A program made the translations under genes and the position numbers. Of a stretch of DNA of 64,000 bases, positions 1-13,800 are shown one piece after another. This DNA is from Dasyornis broadbenti (taxonomy: Eukaryota > Chordata > Aves > Passeriformes > Dasyornithidae): contig VZRN01000634.1 in assembly GCA_013397935.1 (NCBI GenBank), positions 1,800,563 to 1,864,562 of the forward strand, written 5' to 3'. Position 1 is the first letter of the stretch. The number at the start of each line of letters is the position of its first letter. A model generated the notes under the pieces. That model made no database searches, had not been told where the DNA came from, and saw nothing but the letters and a program-made list of their open reading frames with translations.

Positions 1-1668
1 TGTGGCATAGATTTACCCTTTTCCTCCCTGCCCACTCCCCACTCCCCCACCAAAAAAAAAAAAGGTTTAAAATTTAGAACCACTTTTCTCAGACAGGCTT
101 CAAATCCAGGGCATAAAAGGGGAAGCATCTGCCCTCAGACAGAGAAAGGAGGCGGGGAAAGGGACATAGAAATATAATAAAGAAAGAAATAGAGGACGAA
201 AGTGATGTGCTTAGAGTTGGTTTGGTTTCAATCCACAGCATAAAACCCATCCATCTCAAAGCACTCCCAGCAGAGCTCAGCGTGTGCCTTTGACACTGCA
301 CATCATGCCAGCAGGCCTGCAGCAGTTTGATGTTTGGTATCAAACAGAGGCCTTATTAAAGAGCTCTCTTGCCATGATCTATCCAAAGAGGAGCCTTTTG
401 TCTTTCCCACACTTGATCATTGCTTTCAGGAAGAGGATTAATGGAGGATACCTGTGCTTTGTAGGTGAACGAGTGCCTTTGCTAGAAAAACTTGCATCCC
501 ATAAAGGCATGAAATAAGTCCAGCTGAGTGATGATGATCTCTCAACATCCCACAGAGGTGGCCACCCATTTACTCTACTCTTTAGGTCAATAATTTGTCT
601 TTAACCCTTTCCTCTTTCTAGAAAGCTAGCAAAGCTGTGCTAGGCAAAATGGGCAATGCTTTAGAGTCAGAGCATTTTTACTGGTTGAGGAAGGGGCTTC
701 AGAATGTAATGTGCTTTAGTGAGGGTGGCATCAGCCTGGGAAGAGGAAATCTGGGATTTGGCTCCATTTGGCTATTTACATTTCTCATTCCCTGAAGTGA
801 AGCTGCTTTTGCTGCTGTATGACACACCTGCTACAACTCACCATAACCAATATTTAGTAATTCATCACAAAAACCTTGTGTTAAAACACAAATGCTTAAT
901 CACTTTTATGTAGTCAGATCACTGAATTTAATATTTTGACATAACTTAGCATGTCCCTGGTTGAAAATACTTGGACATTGGAATCTCTTTTAATTCTGTC
1001 TGATACATTCAGGGCTGCCAAGGATGAAAGTTTTAATGTCATCATTTAAAGCTAACATGGTGCCACATCCCATTACCAAAACTAGGGCAGAACATTCCAT
1101 GACCTCAGTTCAATGAGAATTTGTACCTTTATGGGCATTAATTATTCCACAATTGGGATTTAAGGAAGACACCCTGAAGGAATCAAAAGGAGTTAAGCAT
1201 CCAGCTCATTTCTGTTCATGAGATTTGAGCTCCTCATTTCTCCAAGCTCCTTTGCAAACATCAGTCTAACTGTATGTCAGTTCCAGTTCAAGCCAGTCAC
1301 AGAGAAAAGGCAAGCTAATAAATTTATAAATCTTGCCCTTTTTTCCCTTGTATTAATTCACCAGTTTCCAGCCCAGCAGGATGCCCGTAAAACAGAACTG
1401 GAGGTATGCACTACTTACAGCTCTTTTTTCACTGAGTAGGAAGTAGAAATAAATAACAAGCAACCAGCTTCATCCTTCACACAGGTATGGGAATATTGAC
1501 ACAAAAATTGGAAGGGTAATAAATCACCTGATTTATATTTAACACTATCCAATAACTCTGCATCTGTCACCAATGTTTAGTTAGTTTCTCAAAGCCATCC
1601 TGAGCCTTGCTCTTCCTGCTCAAAGCAAAATTATCAGCTGAAAATACCATAATTTCAGAGTATTTTAC
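1..1668 (-). other. MCF2 intron 13 (partial)
   Basis: AT-leaning sequence without a recognisable exon. I looked for the next MCF2 exon (the segment leading into the DH domain) and did not find it, so it lies off the left edge. A short C-rich stretch followed by an A run is at ~33-64. Confidence 0.7.
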
Positions 1669-1840
1669 CATGTTTAGGAGAGAATAAGGGTGACTTTGAT
1701 CTCGGTGGATTTTCTGGCCGAGGAGCTACTAACTGGACAGGCCGCACGTGTTTATCCAAGAGCTTCTTGAAGCAAGACTGCCGATTCTCAAACATGCTCC
1801 GAACATTTTCAAGCTTGACCTGCACTGACTGGATCTGGCA
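1669..1840 (-). CDS. MCF2: MCF2 exon 13 (linker before the DH domain)
   Basis: Bounded by CTGCAG and GTAAAA, 172 nt, leaving in phase 1. Encodes CQIQSVQVKLENVRSMFENR, then QSCFKKLLDKHVRPVQLVAP, RPENPPRSKSPLFSPKH. The Ser-Pro pairs near its end are possible proline-directed phosphorylation sites (inference). The next exon lies beyond the left edge. Confidence 0.94.
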
Positions 1841-4800
1841 CTGCAGAGAGTGAAAAAAGACTCACATAATCACCACTAATTTGCACTTTGAACCAAGCAG
1901 AGTACTATAAAGGTGACAACACCACAACATGGTCCAACTTTGCCTTTCACTTGTGTAATAAGGAACTGGAGGCATTGCTTACCTTCAACTCAGATGTTAA
2001 GACTGACTCAAAATCATAGTGTAGGGCTTGAGGATCATAGTTTAAGTAGGCTGAAGAGCTTTCCAGAAATCTTTCTATGTCCTGGAGTGCTTTCTGAGCA
2101 CCCTCCTTAGACTGGCACTTATCCATTTGCTGGTTGGCAAGCAGGTAGGCACCTTCATCACAGCACTGCAGAGCCTGGGGACAGCACAGGGAGTGAGACC
2201 CTCAATGATACCTCCACTGCAACAAGGTTGTCATGAGCAACATCATTTATTGGATCTATATGGAGCTGAACAGCACTCCCAAAGGCCTCAGCAGTTACTG
2301 TGTTTTGATTAAATAGTAGAAAGGCCACATTTTTTCTGTAAGGTGGCTGCAGTCCTCAACATACCCAGCCAAGTAGTTCCTACTTGTACCTGGCTAAAAT
2401 TAGTGATATAACTGACATGGAAGTACTAGTGCACAGTCGACCCAAGCGATAAACAGATCATTATTTCTCCAACTGGGAAAGCTGAAGTGGGCACTATGGA
2501 GCTTACAGTGAGACCGGCAGCTTTCTTGAGAAAAATGCCTGGCTCAGTGCAGACCTGAACTGGGGCTCAGTTGGCATTCACACACTGTGGTGTGCACAGG
2601 TGTGAGGAGTTGCTCCAGCCAAGAACAACAGAGAATCTCCAGTGCTGTGAACGAGAAGGGAGACCGTGGAGAGCAGGGCCATGCTGTGCTCCAGCAGAGC
2701 CCCCAGGCTAGACCCCTGGCACCAACCAGAACTGCAAGGAGCCCAGGAGAGGCCCCTGTGCTGCAGCTGCGAGGCCGCCAAGGAACCGCCTGTCCCCACA
2801 GATCAGTGCAACGCTTAAGTGGAGCGCACAGAGAGAAAACGTGAGCTCCCCAGTTCCCCGAAACAGGGAAATGGAACAGGGTCAAACTTCACTGTTTCTG
2901 TTAATTGGCCTCAAGCATATTACAGCCGTGTGCCTTCTGGCCTAATTAGCGTGAATTTCCCTAAATGAATATTTGATGCTGATTAAGATATCAAAGAGCG
3001 TTGGAGCCACATGACTCCACTTCCATGCTAGCACACAGCAGCTGTGCCTATCTACCAATCTGTCAACTTATTTTACACTCAGCTATCTTCATTCTTAATA
3101 AATCACTCAGAAAAAAGGGCTGGAGTTTATCCGAAAGCATTACCTCTGTTGCACTAGGCATGAAAACCTCCAATTAATACATGGATGTAGCATGAAAGCA
3201 CAACCGAGAGCAGCAGCTGAACTTGGTGTTCTGAACTGCCCTTTGGAGATGCCCACCTCTTTCTGCTGACCTCACAGCACCAGCAGATACCTGTTTGCTG
3301 ACTTCCCCAGCTAAGTGAAGGCTGTGGCACTCCTCCAGCCTCTCTGGTGAACACCTTTCTACCATTAACTGCTGAAGAAAGACTGCAAATTTCAGATGCT
3401 TCCAGCTAAGCAGAGAGGCTAACCCCACGGAGAAGCTAACTATCTCCTCAGAGCACTGTGTCTCTGAACCCTACCTGCTGAAGGCGGGTATGAAGATCCA
3501 AGGTCTTCTGCAGACGCATCTGCTTCCTTTTGATCTCGTCTGACAAGACATCGGAATGGTGCCGCAGCTCATTGCACTGCTGGCAGATCAAGTTGAGTGC
3601 GTAGTGATGATTTGCTGCGAGCTGGTGTCCGTGCAGTATCACCACCTGAGCCTTCCCGATCAGATCCTTCAGTGAAAGGGAGAGAATGCATTGCACACTT
3701 ACAGAAATAATGCCAAAATATCTACACATGCCAACATGCACTTTCTCATCTTACCAGATTTCAGGCACACATGGAGATGACTGCCATTAGGAGTAGCCAG
3801 AATGGGTGGCTTACGCAGGATAAAATGGTACCCACCATCTGGGAAGAAAAACTTTTGCTATCCATAAAGAGGATGAAGAAGAAAACAATATTTCACCAAA
3901 CTAGCAATGCTGTAAGTGCCTGCTGGCAATGCATCACTGCCCTCTCTGGGAACTGCACCCCGAATGAAGTGCAGCTGATGTCCAGTTTAGGCTCACTATG
4001 CTCACAAGCAGCAAAGAGAATTGGAGTAGTTAAGGTTTATCTTGATGCAAAGAACACACTATCTTTTCTGCACACCTTAGTATGTGTAATGGCTATGGTT
4101 TCTCCAGGGTTGGCTTTCCACTGGGTTGGCTTTCCTGCTGCACCCTGCCTGCCTGGCCTTTTGCTCCTCCTCCCTCTCTCCTTAAATATTTCTTAGGCTA
4201 CGAAGCCTTAGACCTTTCTCAAGAACTCTTATCTTCTGTGTCCAGCTCGCTCAGGATTTCTCTGCTGACCCTGGCCCACATGCCCATCCCTTTGCAAAGG
4301 TCACATCCTCAGCTGGGCTCATGTGAATCATCTCTCTTCATTCGTCTTTCCCCTACATCAAGTCTTCACCCGTATGTTATGTTCCAGTCACAGACACGTC
4401 AGGATACAACATTTTTTGCAACTCCCTGTGCCTGGTAACAAGTTTCTGCCTATTAGCACAGCTAAAGCACTTAAAATATAAATAATTCTTCTTCCAGCTC
4501 ATTAAATCCCACGCCTCCCCAACGTTCAGACATTTATCTGTTCCGGATTTTCACGGTGGCTCAGCAATTTATTTTAACTATGATAATTAAATACCCTGTT
4601 TCTGGCTTTCAGAGTGATCACAGCATTGTTCCACAGAGCAAAGACATGAAATTGAACCTTTTGTGCAGTCACTTACCAACAAATTACACCAGAACCAGGT
4701 AATTTCAGAAAACACCTCCTACTACAAATACAGAATGTGGCTCTTGTGTTTCTTTAGTGCCTCTTTCTGTGTAAGATTATCTCACCTGAGCCATACCATC

Positions 4801-7800
4801 GAAATGCTCCAAGTCTTTGAGCCTCTGTTTCACCTGGGGGATGCTGTCACCAGTGTTGGGCAGCTCTGCTTGCTGACCCGTTAAAAATTCAATGGCATTC
4901 TTGACCTAGACACAAAGAAGAAGACTGCTGCTAAAGGATACAAAGCACAGGCAGAAAATCATTCTGAGACCAAAATTAATCACACTTTAGCTAAGATTGC
5001 TAAATCCAATAATACAACTAGCATCCAAGAACTAATTTCTATATTCAGAGATGCTTCCATCAGCAAAATCCACGCGGCTGCAGGGCAGTGATACCTAAAT
5101 TAGCGCTGAATGAGGAAGCACAGCGGTCTCCCCAGGCTAGCTAGCCAGCCCTGCCACTGTCAAGGAACAGCAGCATAAATTAAACACTCAGAATAAAAAG
5201 CATAAAAACTTCTCTCCCCTTCATTAAAACTCCAACTTTCCCTTCTGCCATGGAAGCACATCTGATCCTACCTCTTGAAAACTTTGCTCAAACTTCCAGA
5301 GTTGTAAATATTGCTCCATTTTTAACTGGTGTTTTTCCCAGAAGCCGTCAAAAGCAGTCTCCATCTCACGCAGCTGACCAAGTAACCTTGGGCACAGAAA
5401 AAGGAAGGATTGGAACCAATTGTAAATGGGGACAAGCAGAGATGGACAAGACCCAGAGATCACCTATACAGGTCTTCTGCACCCAAGGTCTCAGAAAAAG
5501 TCAACAGACATGTATACATGACTTGAGATGATCTCAGAGAGAGTTTTAATGAAACCATCACTGCAGTTGACAGCACCTGTGTGAAGCAGTTGTTGCTATC
5601 TCCATTTATCTGGGTAAAACCTGGGAGCCTGGCACAGGGGAACTCTGCCTGTGCTCCATAGACTTATTGTAACATTGGGGCTAAAAATCAGAGCAAGTCA
5701 AAATCATGAGAGAAGTCACCCAGCAAACTGATGGACTGGAGCAAAATCCTGATATCTTTGTCTTTGTTAGGTGACCTAAACACATCTACACCTAAGTAAT
5801 TTGAGTGTTTCCATTGAAAAATCAGGGAAATTAGGAACATAGTGCACTCACCGATTCACAGTCTCCCAGTCCCCAGACCTCTCTTGCTGCTGGTCCTGAC
5901 TGCATTCCCCAGAGTCAGGCTCTTCAAAACTGCTCAAAAGCAAGTTTCCCTCTTTTGTGACTGCTGTAATATCTTCCTGTACAATGCAAAACATTTCTCA
6001 TTCAGGCTACTTATTGTGAAGTAAGGATAATTCATTTTTTGTTTCTTCTGCCTTAATTTCCCTGTGTGCAATCAAGCACCAATAACCATCAGACCAAAGG
6101 ACTCTCAGCAGATGTTTTAGTTCTCAACATGGAATTAGCCCCTGGAGCTGCATGAGGCTGAGCCATGGACCAGTCACCAGGCTGGGTGGAAATTGGCATA
6201 CGTGAAAACATCAGGCCACAAAATGATTGAAGAGGTAGGAGGCCAGCACTGCCCCAGTTCTCTCTTGAAGAGCAGGTGACGGTGTGAGACATCAGTCCAC
6301 ATGTTCATGTCTTCAAGCATGTATTTCCACAGCTTGAAGGCTATGCTTCTCCATCAAGGTCAGGAGAAGTTGTAAGAAGAGTGTCCCATGGTGGGACACA
6401 GCCAGGATTGAGCCCACATAGCACCACTCACTGCAACCTCTACATATGAAGTCAACACTTCCAATACAACCTCCACTTAGGGAAAATTTAAACCCTCGGT
6501 GTGCTCATTAGCATCAGCTGAGGTGCTTTGTGCTGTGCTGGGCTCTGCCCCGAAGCAAACAGGTGCATTTAGTCAACTATTTTCAGGAAAAAGAGGCCAA
6601 ACACAGAACTGAGAAGGAGGGAGAAAACACATGTAGCTGATGAACTGAGTTGGAAGAGGCCCTGAAGCAGTGACCTGCATATGGCTCCACTGGAGAGCTA
6701 GGTACTGGAGGAGTAAGAACCCTAGGAGATGGCCAGGTTTCTATGGCAAAAGAAAGAATGGCAAAACCTCTTCAGAGGGAGAAGATTCAGAAAGCCCAGA
6801 CTTGTTAAATGTGTTCCTGTCCCAGACAGCTCACAGCAACCTAACCATAACATCAGCTTCAGGGCAGCAGCCTAGGAGCAAGACACAGCTGCAGGAATTT
6901 CTCCTCTACCACACACAGTGTCCACTGCCAGTTTGCATCCCTGTCACTAAAACATCCTGGAAGATGACTACAAGGCAAAAACCCTGTCTCCTATTGATAC
7001 TGCCACGTGCAGGAGACTCAGAAGGGAAGACAAATTGTGCAGCATGCTTTAGACTGCAGGTGGCTGTTATTTCATCCTCTTACACCTCACTCTCCAGACA
7101 CCTATGTTCCTCTTTTGATTCAAAGCCATTCATTATCCATACAGCAAAGTAGCCAGACTGTCAAATGAGTGTTAACTGGACATTATCTGTTCAGTATATC
7201 AATGTGGTTAATTTCTTAGTTACCCTTGTCTAATTAATTGCTGTCATTTTTACATTGTGCTTGCAGCCAGTTTCTATTCAGCATCACAGCTACATAAATT
7301 ATTCTGATTGACTAATTATTTGAATTCAGGAACCAACTGTACCAATCTTGGGGTTGTCACGAGAGAGACAAGGATCCCATGTCTTGCTGTCACCACAAGA
7401 TGCTGTGCAGTTTCTAATCTGTTTTCGTGTTTCATGGTCTTAGAAGGAACAAAAGAAAAAAGCCAACAGACCTCATTTCAGTCAAAAGCCAATGAGTGGT
7501 TTTGATATTTGAAATTAATAGATGAGGAATTAAAAGCAACAGATGGCTTGCACTGAGTGCTGCTGTGCTTTCTACGCAAATGAAAACACGTGACATGTTT
7601 TATTTCTCACAGAGAGTAGTGGGCATTGCTGACTGGTTTTTACACAGACTACACTGTGTAGTTGATATTTGCCCCCTACACTGTGGCTACAGTCCCGAGC
7701 ATGAAGCTTAAGTCACTAAGTCATGTTGCAATAGATGTAGCTGCTATGTGATATTACTGCCTTCATTTTCAAAGTAGAGATAGAAGCCCATTGACAGCAT

Positions 7801-10800
7801 CTAGAATGATACTTTCTAAACATGCACACACGCATTTATGCCTACACACTGCACAATTTGGATGACATTTTCAGTATTTCTTACAGGCAGCTCTCTGGGA
7901 AATCACTGTCACATGAATGACAAATGACTATAAATTAAAATAGATGCAATTCTATGACTTAGGTAAATGGAACCTGTCACAAAGCAAAGGAGCTAATTCT
8001 TCAGCCACGCAGAACCACTATTAACAAAGTTATTGCTTCTGAAGTAAGGGTTTGGGGACAGGCCTGGGTTGCTCCCTGAAAGATGTAGGAGCACCAAAGA
8101 AAACAGCCTGATAAAGCAGCACTAAACCTTCCATTGACTGCACTAAACTTTCCATTGACTCCTACAATAACATCGATCACAATCACAAGGAGTTGAAAAA
8201 AAATTTAAAATATTCAAGCAACAAAAATCGTTTAAGACAAAACCTGAAGGCTCACATGAAGACAGGGATCACATGGTGAATGTTCTGTACCAAGTGCTCA
8301 CACAAAAATCTTCACCTTGGATGCTCTCCAGCACAGTTCCTTTAAGCGTCCCTGGGAGGATCCACTAGGTGGAGGGACCCGGGGACAAACCATCCTTCCA
8401 GACCGGCTGATGAACTTTGTGTGCAGCTTTCTGCAGCCATGGGTGAAGTAGAGGGGATCCCAGCTGGGAACACGAACACGCAGGTGACAAAGCCTCCCAC
8501 AGCCCTCCTGGCAGCGAGACATGCAAAGCCCACGGGAGGAGCAGGCACAGACAGTGACTGCTGCAAGCAGGAGGGAGGTGGCAGCTCAGACAGTTTGCTG
8601 GCTGCTGGCAGGGGGATCTGCTCGAGTGCATGGCAAACAAGCAGGCAATGCCCAGAAACAGCCATGCTGTGTTCTGCTTCGTCTGACAACACGTATACGT
8701 GAATGGGAGGGGAGGAGGAGTGGGCACCAAACAAACAGGCAATCAAACGCCAGAAATCCCATCTGGCTGTGCCAACAGTGGAGCTGTGCTGAGCCATACC
8801 TTGAGCTGGTAGTACCTCTCGGTGCGCAGGGCCAGGATGCGCTCGATTGAGTACATGTCCTCTGGCAGCTCCGTCTCTGCCAGCTCCGTGCCAAAGCACT
8901 GCAACATCTGGGCAATTTCCTTCACAGTTAGTGCAAAGCTCTCTATCGCCTGGTGGGAGACAATGACTACAATCAGCTTGGGATTCAGGACATTCCTACA
9001 GCTCATTAAGAGTGTGTGAAGAGCCAGGGCTGCGATGTACAAGGGGAACCCACCAGCTTGCTCTGAGAGAGGTGGGTGGCAGTCAGTGAATATCCCACAT
9101 CTGGCCAGGTGGATTTTAGTGCAGACTGAATCCACAACAGGATTGTGTTGGGCAGAGACACCTCATGTTTTGCTTTCTGCTGTTCTTGCATACTCTGAGA
9201 TTGTTCCCACCATACACTGGAGATCTACAGCAGAAGCCACCATAAGATCCATCTCACATATTCCTGTAATTCCTCTTCTATTATTCTTCTCATCTGGTCA
9301 GCCCCACACTAGGAACCACCTGCAGGTAGTGAGGTTTTTGGACTTGTATTTGGCTTCTTGGACAGATCTTTCGGGAGCAGTTTCAAAAGGAGCCTGAGGG
9401 ATTCAATCATCCAGTTCCCCTGTAAACCCATCAAGTGCCTAACGCCACTTGGCTCCTCTGCAGGTCTGATCTAGGAGGTGGAGCTGGCTCCAGGGGTTAC
9501 TTCCAGCAACCCAGTGCTCATTGCCTGACTGAACACCTTCCTCAGTGAGTCCCACACACACAAGAGCCCATACCCAGCCCGTACTCACTGTCCTGAAGAT
9601 GACCCACTCGCTGTGGCAGTACTCCAGGGTGCCCCCAAGCTCTGGGGTTAGCTGCTGCTCATCGATGTACGTCAGCAGGTCGCTTACCGAGCTCAGCATA
9701 ACAACCTACACACAAGGCACTGCTGTTAGCTGGGGGATCACCACTCCTGGCCAAGTCAGACACACACCAAGCACACAGATCTTTTAGGGCCCTCTAAATA
9801 TTGTTCTAGAGCAGGGCTTTCTTTTATGCGTATGGCTTAACGCAGCTTTTATTTGGTGTATCTGACCATTCCTATAAGCCACCCCTGACCTCCCAGTGCT
9901 TTCTATCCTAAATGTAAAGCACAGTGAGATGCTTCAGAAAAAGGGCTGAAAGAAAAAGTGATGCAGGTTTAAGCAATGGATGACCAGTAAACTGGATAGA
10001 ACACACACGTTTCAATAAGTTATGAAGCACAGACCAATTTCATATAAATATATACTCATGATTTTTTGATCTGCCTTGGGCTATGTCAGGAATGTTCAAA
10101 ACAGTGCAAAGAACAGCCGCTTTAGAGTGAAAGATGTAAGGTTTGTGAAAATCATGCTACTTCCTAAAGGAAAGCATTAAATTGTTTTCGGTGTTTGTAA
10201 TAGCATCAACCTTAGATTTTATAAATTTACTTTTCTTCTCTTAATTATTCTCATTATGTCCTATAATCAAGGTGGTTTTAGAAGTCTGGAAATTTTGAAT
10301 TGAGACTATAAACTCATTTCAGTTGCTATTTTAGGAACAGATACCAACATGATGTTGGTATGGAGTCTACACTTAGACGAATATGGGTAGAATTAATAGC
10401 AAAAGTTCCACTAGAAAAGTCTTTTGACTTTTCAGACATTAAATAAATTCCTGGCTACTCTTCACATACAATGGTTTGGGTTGGAAGAAACCTTAAGGAT
10501 CATGAAACTTCCAGCCCCCCTGCCATAGGCAGGGACACCTGCCACTATCCCAGGTTGCTCCAAGCCCCATCCAGCCTGGCCTTTGACACTTCCAGAGATC
10601 CAGGGGCAGCCACAATTTCTCTGGGCAACTTGTGCCAGGGCCTCACCACCCTCATAGGGAAGAACTTCTTCCTAATATCTAATCTGTATCCACCCTTTCC
10701 CAGTGGGAAGCCATTCCCTGTGTCCTGCCCCTCCATCCCTTATTCCCAGTCCCTCTCCAGCTCTCCTGGAGCCCCTTTAGGCCCTCCAAGAGGCTCTGAG

Positions 10801-13800
10801 CTCTCCCTGGTGCCTTCTCCTCTCCAGGAGAACACTCCCAGCTCTCCCAGCCTTGCCCCAGAGCAGAAGTGCTCCAGCTGTTGGAGCATCTCCGTGGCCT
10901 CCTTCGGACATGCTCCAGTGGATCCATGTCCTCCTTCTCTTGGGGACACCAGCAGAGTGGGACACTGTCTCCGCTCAAGGCGCAGTACACAGGCAGCCTG
11001 TGATCACAGACAACACCTCTGTACACTCGTACCGGTAATTTGAGCAGAAAATCCTCCTGACTGAACCGAAACCCAATGTCAGTGAAGGTGCGCTGGAAAA
11101 ACCCTGTGGGACGAAGAACCATCACCAAGTGCAGATTCCCTGGGAAGGACGCCTGGAAGGAAACAGAGATGACATTCACACTGGGGACACGGCAGGTCCA
11201 ACAATAGCTTTCATGTGCACTGAAAAGAAGGGGAATAATCAAATTTTAGGGTTTTTTTCCTAATTGCTCCTGAAAGCCTTTTCCTATTTCTAAAACAGGA
11301 GGGAGACACTGTGAGTGGTTTAGAGATCTGGGACATAACTGAGGCAGGGTTGTCCAGCCCAACTTCCCTTTGGAGCTGGCAGAAGTGCGGCCAAGCACCT
11401 TGTAGGCACACTTACTATAAACTTTAATAATGTATATACTGTTCATCATTATAACTTGGGGACCGAAATTATGATTTAGCAGAGAACAGAGAGCTGGTAC
11501 ACTGAGAGGAATGACAGATTGAGGAAGCACAATTTATTGCCAAACTTGCTAATCATCCTATAACTGCATCAAGCACACTCATCTTGTCCTTGGTAATTAC
11601 CAGGCAACATTTAATTTGTGGCAAGAATTTGGAATTTCCTGTGTACAGTGCTGGAGCCTTTTTTCAAGCATATGGTTGGCAGGTGCATTATAAAATAGAT
11701 CTGTGAAAAGGGTGCTTGCGAATGAAAAAGAATTTTTAAGAAAGTAGGAGTTGCATCATTAAATTACAGATAAGCGCATGATTCAAAGACTTCAGTTAAG
11801 ACATGATTTACTCTGAGATCCTGCCAGGCCAGGTTACATTTCTCCATATATTCCTCCTTATATTATCCTCTTCCATGAAACATAACAATATCCATACCAA
11901 AGGTGAGAGTAATGAACATGTTTAGGTACTGTGCACTGCAGGGCACTTCATCCGTGCCTTCAAACCAAAGATCACTCCCATAAACATAGGAGGTGTTATT
12001 TAAAACAGGCCTGATTTACACTTGAGATCTGACACCCATGAACTGCACTGTCACTTGTTTGCTCTATTTTCTTGGGTAGGTAGGGGCAGGTTGTGGCTTC
12101 CACTGCCCACTGTGCTGGTTTAGCTTGGCCCAGCTTTTCTAGTGGGGGGGGGCCACAAAGATGGCTCCTGTGTGAAGCTTCTCGAAGCACAGCCAATCTT
12201 TGATGGCTCTGAAGATGACGGACACGTTGCTGACCAAGGCTGGGCCAATTAGAGATGTCAGTTACACCTCTGTGAAAACATATTTAAGATGAAATCAAAA
12301 CAAGGGCTGCACACACTTTTTCTTAGCCAGAGGAGGAGGAGTAGGTGAGAGTATGTGAGGGAAAACAACATGGAGAGACCAAGGTCAGTGGAGAAGGAGG
12401 GGGACAGGAAGCTCCAGGCGCCGGAGCTCTGCAGCCTCTGCAGGCCGTGGTGAGGCCATGGTGAAGCAGGGGGTGCCCCTGCAGCCCATGGGGGCCCACG
12501 GGAAATGCTGAGATCCACTCGCAGCCTGTGGGGAGGTGCCCACTCTGGGGTGGATGGGTGCCTGAAGGAGGCTGTGGTGCAGAGGGAGTCCCAGTGGAGA
12601 AACAGCCTTGACTTGTACCTGAGACTGAACTGAGTGCCCCACATGGAGTGGGTGGGTGCCTCAGAGAGAGAGAGAGANCCGTTGGATGAGGGACCCCACG
12701 CCACAGCAGTTTTGGGGAGACTCTTTGCCCATGGGGATAGCTCACATTGTGGCAGTGTTGGGCAGGCTGCTGTATGTGAGACTGTGGCTAGGCAGTGGAT
12801 AAGACACCCCGGGCAGGGGAAGAAGATCTGGGTGATGAACTGACCTACCCCCCCACTCCATGCCTTGTTCCCTTGTGCAGCTGCTGGGAAGGAGGGAGGG
12901 GGGTGAGCAGAGAAACAGTGTCTTTGAAGGGTTTATTTTACTTCTCATTTACTCCTCTGACTCTGTTAGTCAATCAGTAAATCACTTTTTGCAACTTTAA
13001 GTTTAGTTCTGTTTTACCCATTGAGTGCATCTTCTCCTGGGTTTCCTTATCTCAACTCATGAGCCCTGTGTGTGTGTTAATTTGTTGGTACCTGGCATTT
13101 GGCCAGGGTCAAACCATCACACCCACAACTTCACTTAGAAATGGACAGTGACTTTTAGGATCATATAAGCTACATAAATCCAATATATTGATCTGCTGTT
13201 CTTTTAAGTAGGAGCAGAAAAAAAATAAATTATTGTGAATGAAACGACAAACACATACCCTTTGGAAGTCAACAAGAATGGTGCCAGGGACAAAGATTTG
13301 GCATTGGAAACAACAGCAAACCATTAAATAACAGAGACATTTGTGGTGGCTTCAGGCCCCGGGTGCTGTGCTCCTGCTACAGCAGTACCTGAGTAGCACA
13401 GAACCTCTCCAAGTCTGCCTTCCCCAGGAACACAGGGATGGCTACCACTGCAGGAGAGCCAAGGAAACAACTTCCATCCCCATTATAAATGCAGATAAGC
13501 CAAAGGTCTGGACCTGGCTGTGGAGCCACCAGACCTTGCAGTTCTGAGACAGGGCTTGCCCAAGAAAGTGTGGATAAGAGGCTGCAGGAGATCCAGGTTC
13601 AGCTCCCTGCTTCAATGCCTCTTTATTTAGCTCTACAAGGAAGTTCAGCTCTCTTGCAAAATGACCCCAGGCAGGCCATCCAGCAGCCCAGCTAATAGAT
13701 GCAGTTCATGTCCTGTGCCCTCTTGGAAATTTAAGGGAAAGGATGAAACGTTAGAAAAAAAACTACATACACCAATAATTCCTCAACATAACATTCCTGA

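Noticed and set aside
6089..6292. Possible MCF2 exon containing GDW on minus
   Set aside because: The true exon with GDWETVN is at 5852-5976; this one has no matching flanking sequence.
6670..7152. 160-codon open frame on plus
   Set aside because: No motif, no promoter or splice context, within an MCF2 intron.
10471..11043. 190-codon open frame on plus
   Set aside because: Lies on the antisense of a CR1 fragment and runs into MCF2 exon 5.
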